IMG/VR virus record: IMGVR_UViG_3300038441_001119
Location: 148,353 to 212,352 of that record
DNA length: 64,000 nucleotides
Strand: one strand, 5' to 3'
Source: a virus
Shown here: in pieces, positions 41,919 to 50,182 of the stretch
Numbering within the stretch: the stretch's first letter is position 1
Layout of the letters: every line of letters begins with the position of its first letter
Notes under the pieces: model-generated
The model's database searches: none
Seen by the model: the letters and a program-made list of their open reading frames with translations, nothing else
What the model was told of the DNA's origin: nothing
Program-made: the position numbers and the translations under genes

Positions 41919-42682
41919 TACAGTGTGCCTGCTTTCATCTGCTTATTGAGATTCTTCATCTCCAGATCTTGACCAGCTGCAAAGTTATCGGTCGTACCAG
42001 ACCAGCCTTGGCTAATACCATCAGCAGGGTTTCTGTTCAATAGAGCATAGACATGAGAGGCGGGGTCATTTTCAAAGCCCCTCCCGGTCGACATATCAAT
42101 GCCTTCTTCCTCCATACCCCTGTTATATCCGCTGAACTTGTCTTGCAAGTATTCGATACCACGGTCAGCGTACTCAACGCCGGTTCCAATAGCTCCACCG
42201 ATAGCGGCACCCGGAATAGCTCCTACGCCACCTGCAAAGGCTCCAATACCTGCTCCAATACCTGCTCCGACCAGACCGTAGGAGTTACGTGCGGTTTCAC
42301 GGAGATCCCGTCGGCCTGCACGCGTGCTGAGATGGTTTTTCATACCGCCAACAGTCTTGCTGTTCTGATACATGTTGTATCCAGCTAGACCAGTTGTTCC
42401 TACGCCTACAGCTGCACCAATGAGAGGCATAGCCTTACCGCCAAGCTTCCCTGCGCTTACTGCAGCTGTTCTAGCAGCACTATTACCTGCTGTAGCAACA
42501 TTGTAGCCCTTACGGAGGGTGTTACCGGTATGAGCTAGATCAAGTCCTGTCATACCGCCTTGTAGAGCACCAGTCATAGCACTACCACCCGGTTTAGCAT
42601 AGCTGCCCGGAGGAGGTGTCTGCATGAATGACTTTTTGATCATCCCAAGCAGTTCTGTCTGCTTTCTATTGAGTGAATCCAT
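41918..42682 (-). CDS. Gly/Ala-rich putative virion protein with glycine zippers, 254 aa
   Basis: Start at the ATG at 42682 (MDSLNRKQTELLGMIKKSF), overlapping the upstream TAA as TAATG. Residues 85-115 and 140-180 contain Gly/Ala-rich hydrophobic stretches (AVGVGTTGLAGYNMYQ, GLVGAGIGAGIGAFAGGVGA) of the glycine-zipper type that can insert in membranes. Such composition matches the internal proteins of the 49145-64000 block, so it may be ejected with DNA. Function unknown. Confidence 0.7.
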   Translation of the reverse strand: MDSLNRKQTELLGMIKKSFMQTPPPGSYAKPGGSAMTGALQGGMTGLDLAHTGNTLRKGYNVATAGNSAARTAAVSAGKLGGKAMPLIGAAVGVGTTGLAGYNMYQNSKTVGGMKNHLSTRAGRRDLRETARNSYGLVGAGIGAGIGAFAGGVGAIPGAAIGGAIGTGVEYADRGIEYLQDKFSGYNRGMEEEGIDMSTGRGFENDPASHVYALLNRNPADGISQGWSGTTDNFAAGQDLEMKNLNKQMKAGTL

Positions 42683-43110
42683 TATCCAAGTTGTCCCCAA
42701 GCGTTCATCGTATTGATGGTACACTTGATAGCTTTAGCAGCAGTGATGAACTCGGCTTTGTGGTATTTAGCCATTTCACCGAGATGTTTGATCTGTTTCT
42801 CGACAATGTTGACACCTACGTTACCAGCAGTGTAATCCACGTCATTACGCATGAGTTTGGACATACGGCTGATGTAAAGCTGAGCAACAACACCGTCTAG
42901 GAACACGTTGGTATCAGATGACAGACAATCTGCATCTACAAAGGACACCATCGGAGTAATGGAGTTGTAGCTACGCGCACAACGTCTCATGGCATCCGCA
43001 ATTTCCTCGGAACTGAACGTAAGGTCCATTTCGAGTTCATTGTCTTCGATGGTACGGTCTAGTACATAGTTCCGCACATCTTCCTCAGTGATCTTGTGGT
43101 TATTGCTCAT
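42682..43110 (-). CDS. Probable head-tail adaptor, 142 aa
   Basis: A small mostly helical protein (TFSSEEIADAMRRCARSYNS, then VAQLYISRMSKLMRN) lying between the Gly-rich genes of the neck region. The helical layout and size fit a head-completion or adaptor protein, though no motif proves it. One-base overlaps join it to both neighbours. Confidence 0.6.
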   Translation of the reverse strand: MSNNHKITEEDVRNYVLDRTIEDNELEMDLTFSSEEIADAMRRCARSYNSITPMVSFVDADCLSSDTNVFLDGVVAQLYISRMSKLMRNDVDYTAGNVGVNIVEKQIKHLGEMAKYHKAEFITAAKAIKCTINTMNAWGQLG

Positions 43111-44312
43111 TAGTTAGGGTCACCGAAGGCGTGATAGTAGTTAGGGTTTGAGCGATGCTGTTGGCTCTGAAGATCACGTGCATGTTCCGTCAGACGACCA
43201 GCGGCTTGGACACGCTCAGGGTTATATCCTTGAACACGATTAACAAACTTCTGACCAAGTCTGACAGGGGCGTTATACCAAGTACCACTCTGGTCTGCTT
43301 TGCGTTCGTCGAGGAGCCTACGAGAGCCTTCACGGACATACGGCTGGAAGCGGCTCTTGACATCATTGATCTGGCGAGACATAGCAAGATTACGACCGTC
43401 CAGTCCTTCCTGCTTGTCGATATAGCGATCCCTCATAGATTCGAGGTTGCCAGCGAGGGTCGACTTTTCAGCGCGGAGGTTCTGGAGTTGCATGTCCAGA
43501 TCTTGCAGCTGAGTCAGAGCACGAGGGTCTGCCCCAGCGCGGTTTTCTGCCATGGAGATCTGATTACGGAGATTAGCTTCCTTACGGGCGAGACTGTCCA
43601 TTTGAGAACGAACGCCTGCGGACTCCGTGTTGAAAACAGAACCATTCTGGGCGAAGTTCGATCCAGTGGCAGCTCCACCCCCTTGAAGGCTATTAGCCAT
43701 CGAGCTAGAGGCACTGGAGGAATCAGCAGAAGGGCTACCGTAGAAAGAGTCAAATGGACTGTAGTTTGGCACTGCGGTGCTGTTTGCACTCATACCAAAG
43801 CTATTACTACCTCCACCGGAAGAACCGTAGTTATTACCCGTACTACCGGAGTCGCCCCATTCATCGAGAGGAGCGCCCATATTAGGAAGATCGCCGTGCC
43901 GGTCGTTGTACATACCTTTCAGACCTTCATAGCCTTTGTATCCCCCATAGAGAGCGCCTGCACCGAGGACACGCTTGGCAGTTAGGTTGACACCACCGAT
44001 GTTACCGAAAGGTTTGTTCAGCGCCTTGCCAGCGAACTGACGAAAGGCCGAAGGTGGTTTAGGTACGTGTGGAACCTTTGGAAGAGGAGGTGCACCATGC
44101 GGCATACCCTTCGAAGGCATCTGGAAAGGGAATTTAGCACCACCCCGGAACATTTTCATAGGATTCCAGCTGATGGCCGACTTGACGTGACCTTCCTCCA
44201 TCATCGAAGCAGCTTTAACCAAAAGGCTTGCTGTCTGTTCTTCAGTCAAACCCGATTTGGCACATTCGGCTACGAATCCTGCCGCAAAATCCTTGAATTC
44301 AGTTTTATCCAT
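43110..44312 (-). CDS. Putative internal virion protein, 400 aa
   Basis: First gene after the capsid terminator. Residues 1-45 form a helical domain (FKDFAAGFVAECAKSGLTEE, then VKSAISWNP). A Pro/Gly-rich section (55-130) and a Ser/Asn/Gly low-complexity section (150-225) precede a coiled coil (about 235-310, LARKEANLRNQISMAENRAG). The N-terminal GLTEEQT and KSA motif recur in head-module proteins. Probably a minor head or connector protein with processed ends; no family was recognised. Confidence 0.7.
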   Translation of the reverse strand: MDKTEFKDFAAGFVAECAKSGLTEEQTASLLVKAASMMEEGHVKSAISWNPMKMFRGGAKFPFQMPSKGMPHGAPPLPKVPHVPKPPSAFRQFAGKALNKPFGNIGGVNLTAKRVLGAGALYGGYKGYEGLKGMYNDRHGDLPNMGAPLDEWGDSGSTGNNYGSSGGGSNSFGMSANSTAVPNYSPFDSFYGSPSADSSSASSSMANSLQGGGAATGSNFAQNGSVFNTESAGVRSQMDSLARKEANLRNQISMAENRAGADPRALTQLQDLDMQLQNLRAEKSTLAGNLESMRDRYIDKQEGLDGRNLAMSRQINDVKSRFQPYVREGSRRLLDERKADQSGTWYNAPVRLGQKFVNRVQGYNPERVQAAGRLTEHARDLQSQQHRSNPNYYHAFGDPN

Positions 44313-44333
44313 ACTGCTTCGAAATAATGATCA

Positions 44334-44362
44334 CTATATCAAACTCAACAAACGACTGCAAA
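44334..44362 (-). promoter_or_regulatory. Candidate promoter for gene 43110-44312
   Basis: TTTGCA (44362-44357), 17 bases, then TATAGT (44339-44334) on the minus strand, 21 bases before the ATG at 44312. It lies directly after the capsid terminator, consistent with a new transcript for neck and tail genes. Confidence 0.45.
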
Positions 44363-44368
44363 TAGAAA

Positions 44369-44392
44369 CGGGCTAGGTTTTACCCTAGCCCG
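44369..44392 (-). terminator. Terminator after the major capsid gene
   Basis: The perfect nine-base stem CGGGCTAGG/CCTAGCCCG with a six-base loop is followed on the minus strand by TTTCTATTT. It begins 36 bases after the capsid stop at 44428. Confidence 0.85.
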
Positions 44393-44427
44393 CTCTTTAT
44401 GCTTTTATACGCTACCCAACAGAGGGA

Positions 44428-45420
44428 TTAGACTTCGAAGGCAACTTTGTTGACGCCTGCGACGTTCGCGATGGTCAGACCGATGATCTCTTCAGCAGAG
44501 ATGCGGAGAAGGTCCTTCTTACGCTCAACGTACATGGTGACGTCTTTCAGCGAGTACGCCTTACCGAGGAAGTCTGGCTCAACGAACTGGTAGACTTCGC
44601 CGTCAGCGATCAGATCGCGCTTCATCGTCGCGATGTGAGGGATGCCGAAGAATTTCAGTTCTGGGAGAGCCGAGAGACCTTCAAGGAAGAGGTCTTGCGA
44701 CTTGGTACCACCGACTTCGTCGTGATCGAAACCGAGGAATTCCTTAACCGTCTTGCGGTTGACAAGGAAGACGCCGTTGTTCAGTTCACGGTCTTCGAGG
44801 TGGGACAGAGTGTACTTGCGATAGTTGTCACGAGTGATGGTGACGCCGTTCGTTCCAACAGGCTCGTCCGCACCGCCATCGGTGTAGTCGAAGTTTTGTT
44901 GATAGCCAGCCGCGCCGTTTGCACCGCCCGGAGCACCCACGATGGTGTCAACCCAACCGATGAAGCGATTATCTTCATGGGTTTGGATGTCCTTGAGGGA
45001 GTTATCAACAATAACCTTTTGGAGGTCGATCTTCTTGTAAACCTTCAGCTCGTGAATGTTTTTGGTCCATTCAGGAGTTGCGATTTTGAAGAAGGTCGTG
45101 ACGAAACCTTGGCCACGGAAGTAGTGCGTCCGGTGAGTATCATTCAGCGGAAGCGAGACAGCGCCGGGTTGGTCAGGCTCCATTTCGTCGACAACGTAGA
45201 GGTTGTCTTCGAAGTCTGGGTGACGTCCGAGGTCGTTCGGTCCAACTGGTTTCATCGGGAGAATCCGGCGCATGAAACCGTTTTCACGGAGACGGCGACG
45301 AATTGCGCTACCAGCTGCATCAGATGCCGACTTGTTGAATCCTTCTGGAGCGTCCATGAGGGCGTCAAGAAGGTCCTTGTTGAAGGCTTCAGGATCTTGA
45401 ATAACAATTTTAGGGTCCAT
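44428..45420 (-). CDS. Major capsid protein (HK97 fold)
   Basis: A 330-aa protein in the capsid slot, downstream of protease, scaffold and decoration-like genes. Residues 1-45 (DLLDALMDAPEGFNKSASDA and a basic helix AIRRRLRENGFMRRILP) look like a removable N-terminal arm. Residues 85-330 carry an HK97-like E-loop and core (FKIATPEWTKNIHELKVYKK, FLVNRKTVKEFLGFDHDEVG, and a beta-rich end). A prohead protease cut is possible after DAPE or at NKSAS. Its own terminator follows. Confidence 0.85.
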   Translation of the reverse strand: MDPKIVIQDPEAFNKDLLDALMDAPEGFNKSASDAAGSAIRRRLRENGFMRRILPMKPVGPNDLGRHPDFEDNLYVVDEMEPDQPGAVSLPLNDTHRTHYFRGQGFVTTFFKIATPEWTKNIHELKVYKKIDLQKVIVDNSLKDIQTHEDNRFIGWVDTIVGAPGGANGAAGYQQNFDYTDGGADEPVGTNGVTITRDNYRKYTLSHLEDRELNNGVFLVNRKTVKEFLGFDHDEVGGTKSQDLFLEGLSALPELKFFGIPHIATMKRDLIADGEVYQFVEPDFLGKAYSLKDVTMYVERKKDLLRISAEEIIGLTIANVAGVNKVAFEV

Positions 45421-45429
45421 ATATCTGAA

Positions 45430-45996
45430 TTAGCTAACAGTGACGGTTTGAAGAGCGCCAGTTTGGAAGATGATCACCGCCGAGTTCGCTGCCGAAGTCG
45501 AGGAGTCGTCTTTAACACCATTAGCTGGGTCTTGAAGGAGTTTACCACCAGTGCCACGAATACGGGTGACTTTACCAACGACGGGATAGGTACCTGCTCC
45601 AGCTGGGACTGCACAAAGCTGTCCGTCAGTGGTGGAGATAGTCAGTTGAGTATCCACGTTGTAAGTGTCGCCAGCATCGAACCATGCCGTTTGAACTTCG
45701 TAATCCCCGGTCGTAGAGACGCCACGGATTCCTGAATCACTGATGCCATAGTCGGTCGACTCTTGTTCTGCGACGTAAACGGTTTGTTTACCTGCAAGAA
45801 CAGTAGCACGATCGGCCAGAACCCACTCATAACGGCTGTTGTCAGAAACCCATTCAAGGGTAATGACTTGGCCGGACTTGATGGTGACACCGGATTTCAC
45901 GGGAGCGGTTTGCGAGAGTCCGGTCGGATTCATCGGATCATATCCCCGAAGGAACTGAACCCGTGGTTTCGAGCGGAGCGTAATGCCGTAACCCAT
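45430..45996 (-). CDS. Probable head decoration/cement protein, 188 aa
   Basis: Encoded nine bases upstream of the capsid gene. All-beta sequence (KSGQVITLEWVSDNSRYEWV, DYEVQTAWFDAGDTYNVDTQ, GTYPVVGKVTRIRGTG), without helices, as in capsid-decorating proteins. Start ATG with no Shine-Dalgarno and an AT-only leader (AATAAATAAATAAT). The role is inferred from order and fold type. Confidence 0.7.
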   Translation of the reverse strand: MGYGITLRSKPRVQFLRGYDPMNPTGLSQTAPVKSGVTIKSGQVITLEWVSDNSRYEWVLADRATVLAGKQTVYVAEQESTDYGISDSGIRGVSTTGDYEVQTAWFDAGDTYNVDTQLTISTTDGQLCAVPAGAGTYPVVGKVTRIRGTGGKLLQDPANGVKDDSSTSAANSAVIIFQTGALQTVTVS

Positions 45997-46034
45997 ATTA
46001 TTTATTTATTGTGTGTTTGGTTTGGTAAGACTTA

Positions 46035-46508
46035 TCAGCGTTTACGGATGACTGCAGACCAATTGTCCTCGTCGTATACCGTTTGACCGGGTTTGTCTTG
46101 GTTTATTCCTTCAGACGCGCTTTTGGAAAGCGTACCTTCAGAGAAATTGTCGTCTTCGATGAAAGAAGTAGCAATGCTGTCGAGGAGTCGTACTGCTGCC
46201 ATAGGATCTTTCGCAAGATCGCTGCAAGCTGCGGTGGCTGCTCCAGCTTTCACAAAACCTGCTTCTTCGAGGCGCTTCACGATGGGAGCGAGTACGAGTG
46301 GGCTGATTCCGTGAGATGCTACTTTTTCGAGGTAGACCGTTTCCTTGCTGGTAGCCTGTTTGCGCAACTGTACGTTTTCTGCTTCGATTCGCTCCTTTTC
46401 CGCAGCAACCTTATTGAGTTCCTCAAGGGTATCAATGTTGGTTGCTGCGAGATCAGTAACGATGTCGCGCAGCTGCTCGTAAGTCAGATGCTCGGTATTA
46501 GGTTCCAT
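46035..46508 (-). CDS. Head-module protein with coiled coil, 157 aa
   Basis: An N-terminal coiled coil (AATNIDTLEELNKVAAEKERIE) leads to a helical domain (LAPIVKRLEEAGFVKAGAAT) and a tail with GTLSKSASEGINQDK, a KSA motif near its end. This may be a minor scaffold or head core component cut by the prohead protease. Placed between the scaffold-like gene and the decoration-like gene. Confidence 0.7.
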   Translation of the reverse strand: MEPNTEHLTYEQLRDIVTDLAATNIDTLEELNKVAAEKERIEAENVQLRKQATSKETVYLEKVASHGISPLVLAPIVKRLEEAGFVKAGAATAACSDLAKDPMAAVRLLDSIATSFIEDDNFSEGTLSKSASEGINQDKPGQTVYDEDNWSAVIRKR

Positions 46509-46526
46509 TAAGGAATCAGTCGGAAA

Positions 46527-47633
46527 TTACTTGTTCTTTTTGCTGATCTTTTCGAAGAGGCTCTTCGAACCAGAGATCAGGGTCTGGACAGAAGCCATCT
46601 TCACAGCTTCTTCTGGGGCTGGTGCGCCTTCGCCACCTTCTGGAGCAGGAGCGCCACCAGCGGCTGGATCACCACCTGCGCCACCTTCGGAGGCGAGGAG
46701 TTCCTGAGCGATTTGCGAAGCGGTGGCTTCGTCGAGTTCGCCAGAGGAAACAGCGGCTTCAAGGAGAGCGAGAATTTGCTCAAGGGACGGCTCTTCTGCG
46801 CCTTCGATGGTAGGCTCGCCACCCTCTTCTTCAGCACCCATCATGGCACCAGCGTCAGCAACGCCTTGGTCATATGCGCACTTTTCAAAGTAGGTAAGAC
46901 CATCACAGTTTGCTTCGTGGGCGAGGGCGACCTTAACAAGGTGCTCGCCTTCTGCAGGAGTGTCTGCCGAGTTATAAAGGTTTTCGAAATACTGTTCACG
47001 AGCAGCAGCATACTTGCGCATTTCTTCGTGTTCACGAGCAGCAGCAGCTTGCTTTTCGAGCATCTCGTTGTAGTCAGCCGAGGCTTGTTTGACGAGTTGA
47101 GCGGCCATTTCGCGACCGAGTTGCTTACGAACAAGCGGAAGGACCATGTCGATACCTTCTTCGGTTTCAAAGATAGCGGAAGCTAGCTTCATCATAGCGT
47201 CACCATCGAGGGTAAGCGCAGGCTCAGAAGGAGCAGCGGACTTGGTGGTAACAGGAGCAGCGGCGGGAGCAGGCTCGGTAACAGCAGGGGAAGCAGACTT
47301 GGTGCGAAGGTTCTTCACACGAGCAAGAATGTCACTCGCGGACTTCTTGACATTAGTTTGCTTGTCTTGTGCATCACCGTCAGCAGCCGAAGGAACGTCC
47401 TTACCAGTACGAGCTGGGTTGGTGTCCTTGTCAGTGAGGTCCTTACCTTCGCGGGAAGCGTTGGTAGGATCAGCTGGAAGGTTTTGCTTGTCTTTAGATG
47501 CGTCCGGATCGGTTGGGATACCAGCGGTGCCCTTTTCAGTCGGGTCACTTGCAGTAGCCGCAGCAGCCTTTTTGCTTTGAAGGCGAGCCGAGATACGGTT
47601 CTTGATGTCTGATTGGGTGACGGTATTAGCCAT
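46527..47633 (-). CDS. Scaffold or prohead-core-like protein, 368 aa
   Basis: The gene directly before the decoration and capsid genes and after the protease. The N-terminal half (1-140) is Ala/Thr/Ser/Lys/Asp-rich and disordered, with KKSASDILARV, RTKSASPAV and TTKSAAPS. The middle (145-265) is an Ala/Glu-rich helix region, and the end is Gly/Ala/Pro/Glu low complexity. The composition and place suit a scaffold or core protein removed by the protease. It has its own good promoter upstream. Confidence 0.7.
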   Translation of the reverse strand: MANTVTQSDIKNRISARLQSKKAAAATASDPTEKGTAGIPTDPDASKDKQNLPADPTNASREGKDLTDKDTNPARTGKDVPSAADGDAQDKQTNVKKSASDILARVKNLRTKSASPAVTEPAPAAAPVTTKSAAPSEPALTLDGDAMMKLASAIFETEEGIDMVLPLVRKQLGREMAAQLVKQASADYNEMLEKQAAAAREHEEMRKYAAAREQYFENLYNSADTPAEGEHLVKVALAHEANCDGLTYFEKCAYDQGVADAGAMMGAEEEGGEPTIEGAEEPSLEQILALLEAAVSSGELDEATASQIAQELLASEGGAGGDPAAGGAPAPEGGEGAPAPEEAVKMASVQTLISGSKSLFEKISKKNK

Positions 47634-47655
47634 GCGCTTTCTATGAATTAGTAAT

Positions 47656-47684
47656 ATATTAGTTTGTTATGAGAGTTAGGTCAA
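47656..47684 (-). promoter_or_regulatory. Strong sigma-70-like promoter for the head genes
   Basis: TTGACC (47684-47679), 17 bases, then TAATAT (47661-47656) on the minus strand, with the ATG of the scaffold-like gene 22 bases downstream. The -35 matches consensus in five of six bases. It sits in the short gap after the protease gene and could drive scaffold, decoration and capsid to the terminator at 44369. Confidence 0.7.
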
Positions 47685-47691
47685 CACAGTT

Positions 47692-49143
47692 TTAACTGTT
47701 ACGATAAAAGTTCATCGCAACAAAGGTCTTAGCCAAAAGATCTTGGTCTTCAAACCCACGCTTAACCATGTCTTCAAAAGCAGCTACCTGATATGCAGCG
47801 TACGATTGTTCGAAGATGTCCAGAGAACGTGTCTTGTCATACTCAGCAAAGCCAGTATTAGCAGAACCGCTCTTGATTATGATAGTGATGGTCTTTTGTT
47901 GAGTAGGCTCCATCTTGCAGGAGAACTTCTGTGCCATCTCTTCCATGATACCATCGACTTCATCGCTGTCTTCTGGATCACAATCGGAAGCCTTCTTACC
48001 AAAGCCACTGAACAGAGGAGTCAATTCATCAAGCGTAGCATCGCACTGCTCGTCTTTGAGCATAGAGTTGTGGATGTTGGCCAGCTTGACAACTTCACCA
48101 TCGTAACCAGCATACTCGAACAACTCTTTCGCGGGAAGTAGTGCTGCGGTTTCAGCAAGCTTACCGAAGAGTGTACCGGGACGGAGGCTGGCAACTTTCT
48201 TGAAGTCACCATTGAGAGTGTTGTCTTGGCATGCAGTCTTCAACACGGAGAAGAAGTAGTGCCACTCAGGGTCGTTGCGCTTCTGTTTGAGATTATCAGC
48301 AAACCAAGTCTCTGCAGCAGCAAGCTTAACAAGGGTGTCCTTGAAATCAGAAATGGTACGAGTACGCACTCCCTCAAGTTCCGCAGCTAGATAGCCGGGA
48401 ATGATGATAGAACTGGTATCAGCAGAGGCCGCCTTCTTCATTTCCTCGTCCTCGGAGAACTTGTAAGCAATATAGTGCGCAATACGATCAGCAGGGCGTC
48501 CTACACGACTGATATCGAAGAACCGTGGCTCGTCGTTGATCGCAAAGGCGTACTTCTTGAAGGTAGGGATGTATTGTCCCATGTGTTTCTTCAAGTGGTC
48601 ACAATATGCAGCAGCACTCTTAGCCATGTTGCCGCAGCAGGAGCAACGGTCATGCTTGAGACGGGCGGACATACTGTAGGCAAGTTCTTTGCCTTGTTTA
48701 GCAAGTTCGTACTCTTCAGCAGCCTTCTTCTTGTGACCGTGCACCAGAAGTTCAACACGATCCAGCGGCTTGTTATAGGCAGACTTTACAATCGTACCAA
48801 TAGCAAGAGACGGATCTTCGTGGCGATGTTCCCGATAGAAGTGGCCGTGTTTAACAAAGGTGTCGTGGTACTTCTCCAGAGACGCACTGGGGAATGCGTC
48901 TTGGTTACGGTTAGGAGGGTACGTAGGCCACCCACCCAGCGCAATAACGTGCTGCATGAAGTGGTCTTTGTCAGGCTTATGCGCCTCGTAGTCCTCCTCA
49001 GTGAAGATGCTGTGGTAATCCGCAGAGGCGCTCTTCATCATACCCTTATTCTCAATGAGGGTATTGAAATGACCGCCAATCGCAGCAAGAAGGGATTCCT
49101 GCGCGTCCTGATAGATTACCTTAGTGAGTCCGTAATGATCCAT
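47692..49143 (-). CDS. Prohead protease (serine protease) with extended C-terminus
   Basis: Residues 40-165 match the herpes-assemblin/gp21-like prohead protease layout: NRNQDAF (78-84), HGHFYREHRHED (99-110) with the candidate catalytic His, GTIVKSAYN and RVELLVHG strands, and KELAYSMSARL (152-162) with the candidate Ser. A zinc-like CSCCGN and a long helical C-terminal part (about 170-483) follow. The protease cuts scaffold and capsid arms during head maturation. Being 483 aa, it may be a protease-core fusion, with many KSA/KKA motifs as possible self-cleavage sites. Confidence 0.85.
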   Translation of the reverse strand: MDHYGLTKVIYQDAQESLLAAIGGHFNTLIENKGMMKSASADYHSIFTEEDYEAHKPDKDHFMQHVIALGGWPTYPPNRNQDAFPSASLEKYHDTFVKHGHFYREHRHEDPSLAIGTIVKSAYNKPLDRVELLVHGHKKKAAEEYELAKQGKELAYSMSARLKHDRCSCCGNMAKSAAAYCDHLKKHMGQYIPTFKKYAFAINDEPRFFDISRVGRPADRIAHYIAYKFSEDEEMKKAASADTSSIIIPGYLAAELEGVRTRTISDFKDTLVKLAAAETWFADNLKQKRNDPEWHYFFSVLKTACQDNTLNGDFKKVASLRPGTLFGKLAETAALLPAKELFEYAGYDGEVVKLANIHNSMLKDEQCDATLDELTPLFSGFGKKASDCDPEDSDEVDGIMEEMAQKFSCKMEPTQQKTITIIIKSGSANTGFAEYDKTRSLDIFEQSYAAYQVAAFEDMVKRGFEDQDLLAKTFVAMNFYRNS

Positions 49144-49144
49144 A

Positions 49145-50179
49145 TTACTCGTAGTCGGCTGGAGTGCCTTCTTTATTCAGCTTATTGGAGAGGGAGCTTG
49201 CGACGTGTGGGGCAAGTCCGAGTGCAGCAAGTTCAGCCACAGCGCCAAGTTGTTTTGGAACAGTACGTCCGAAAGCACGACCGCCATGTCTGTGAACGGC
49301 ATCACCAATACCACGGAAAGCTTTGTCGGCTTTCTCGGCAGCACCGATCAACTTAGGACGTGTACTAGTTGGTGTACCATGCAGAACAGGGGATGGAGGT
49401 TCCATACCTGCAGGACCTTGTTTCCATTTACCTTGAGGAGTCTCGTAACGCTTCTTGAGCCACTTGGTCATCGTACTGTCCTCATATGGGTCAGGGCGTA
49501 GACCGGAGTTACGCAGATCTGCATCAAGACCTCCCGCACTTGGGGGAGCCGATGGTTTGGAAGGCTTGGCACCCTCTTTACCTTTGACATCGCCTTTTGG
49601 TTCAGCTGGAGCTTTGGTAGAGCGGTCCATCAGATCTTTCTTGTAAGCTTCATCTGGATGCATGCCTTTGAACTTACTCTCTTCAGCACCTGCATTGCCC
49701 ATGTTCTGTTTGAACTTGGCATAGTCGATGTGTCCGGAGTCGGTCTTCATGTTAGGACGAGCACCGGCAACAGTAGCACTGAGGTTCTTGTTGTCCGCTT
49801 TGGCTCCTTGCACGTACCGATGAATCAGACGCGAACCCGGAAGGGCGGCAGACCAGAAATTCTTGTCACCCAGTACATCAGCAGCAGCCTCAGGAGCGGA
49901 AACGTCGCCTTTAGGCAATGCTTCGTTGAAAGACTTTGCAGCATGCCCTAGAGCAGCCGTACCAGCGCCAGCACCCAGACCAAGGAGACCTGCATTACGT
50001 AGAATGCGTCCAAGGCGAGCCATACGGGTTTCACCTTCCTTGCCCTTCTGCATTGCAGTCAGGCCGCCGCCTGCAAGGGCACCGGCACCTGCTGCAAGCA
50101 GATACGAAGGGATCTTACCACCGAGAAGGTCGTCCTTAACGGCAGCAGCAAATTTTTCCATTTCGAGTTTCTCAGACAT
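49145..50179 (-). CDS. Putative internal virion protein, 344 aa, Gly-zipper N-terminus
   Basis: The N-terminal helix MSEKLEMEKFAAAVKDDLLG is followed by Gly/Ala-rich hydrophobic stretches (YLLAAGAGALAGGGLTAMQK, GLLGLGAGAGTAALG), then a Pro/Lys-rich low-complexity section (190-225). Another hydrophobic helix lies near the end. It resembles other genes in this head-side block; ejection into the host or head-core packing are both plausible. Gene starts two bases from the protease gene. Confidence 0.65.
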   Translation of the reverse strand: MSEKLEMEKFAAAVKDDLLGGKIPSYLLAAGAGALAGGGLTAMQKGKEGETRMARLGRILRNAGLLGLGAGAGTAALGHAAKSFNEALPKGDVSAPEAAADVLGDKNFWSAALPGSRLIHRYVQGAKADNKNLSATVAGARPNMKTDSGHIDYAKFKQNMGNAGAEESKFKGMHPDEAYKKDLMDRSTKAPAEPKGDVKGKEGAKPSKPSAPPSAGGLDADLRNSGLRPDPYEDSTMTKWLKKRYETPQGKWKQGPAGMEPPSPVLHGTPTSTRPKLIGAAEKADKAFRGIGDAVHRHGGRAFGRTVPKQLGAVAELAALGLAPHVASSLSNKLNKEGTPADYE

Positions 50180-50182
50180 GAA

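Noticed and set aside
44635-45735. A 366-codon plus-strand open frame opposite the major capsid gene
   Set aside because: It overlaps the capsid and decoration genes in antisense, and the sequence resembles no protein family.
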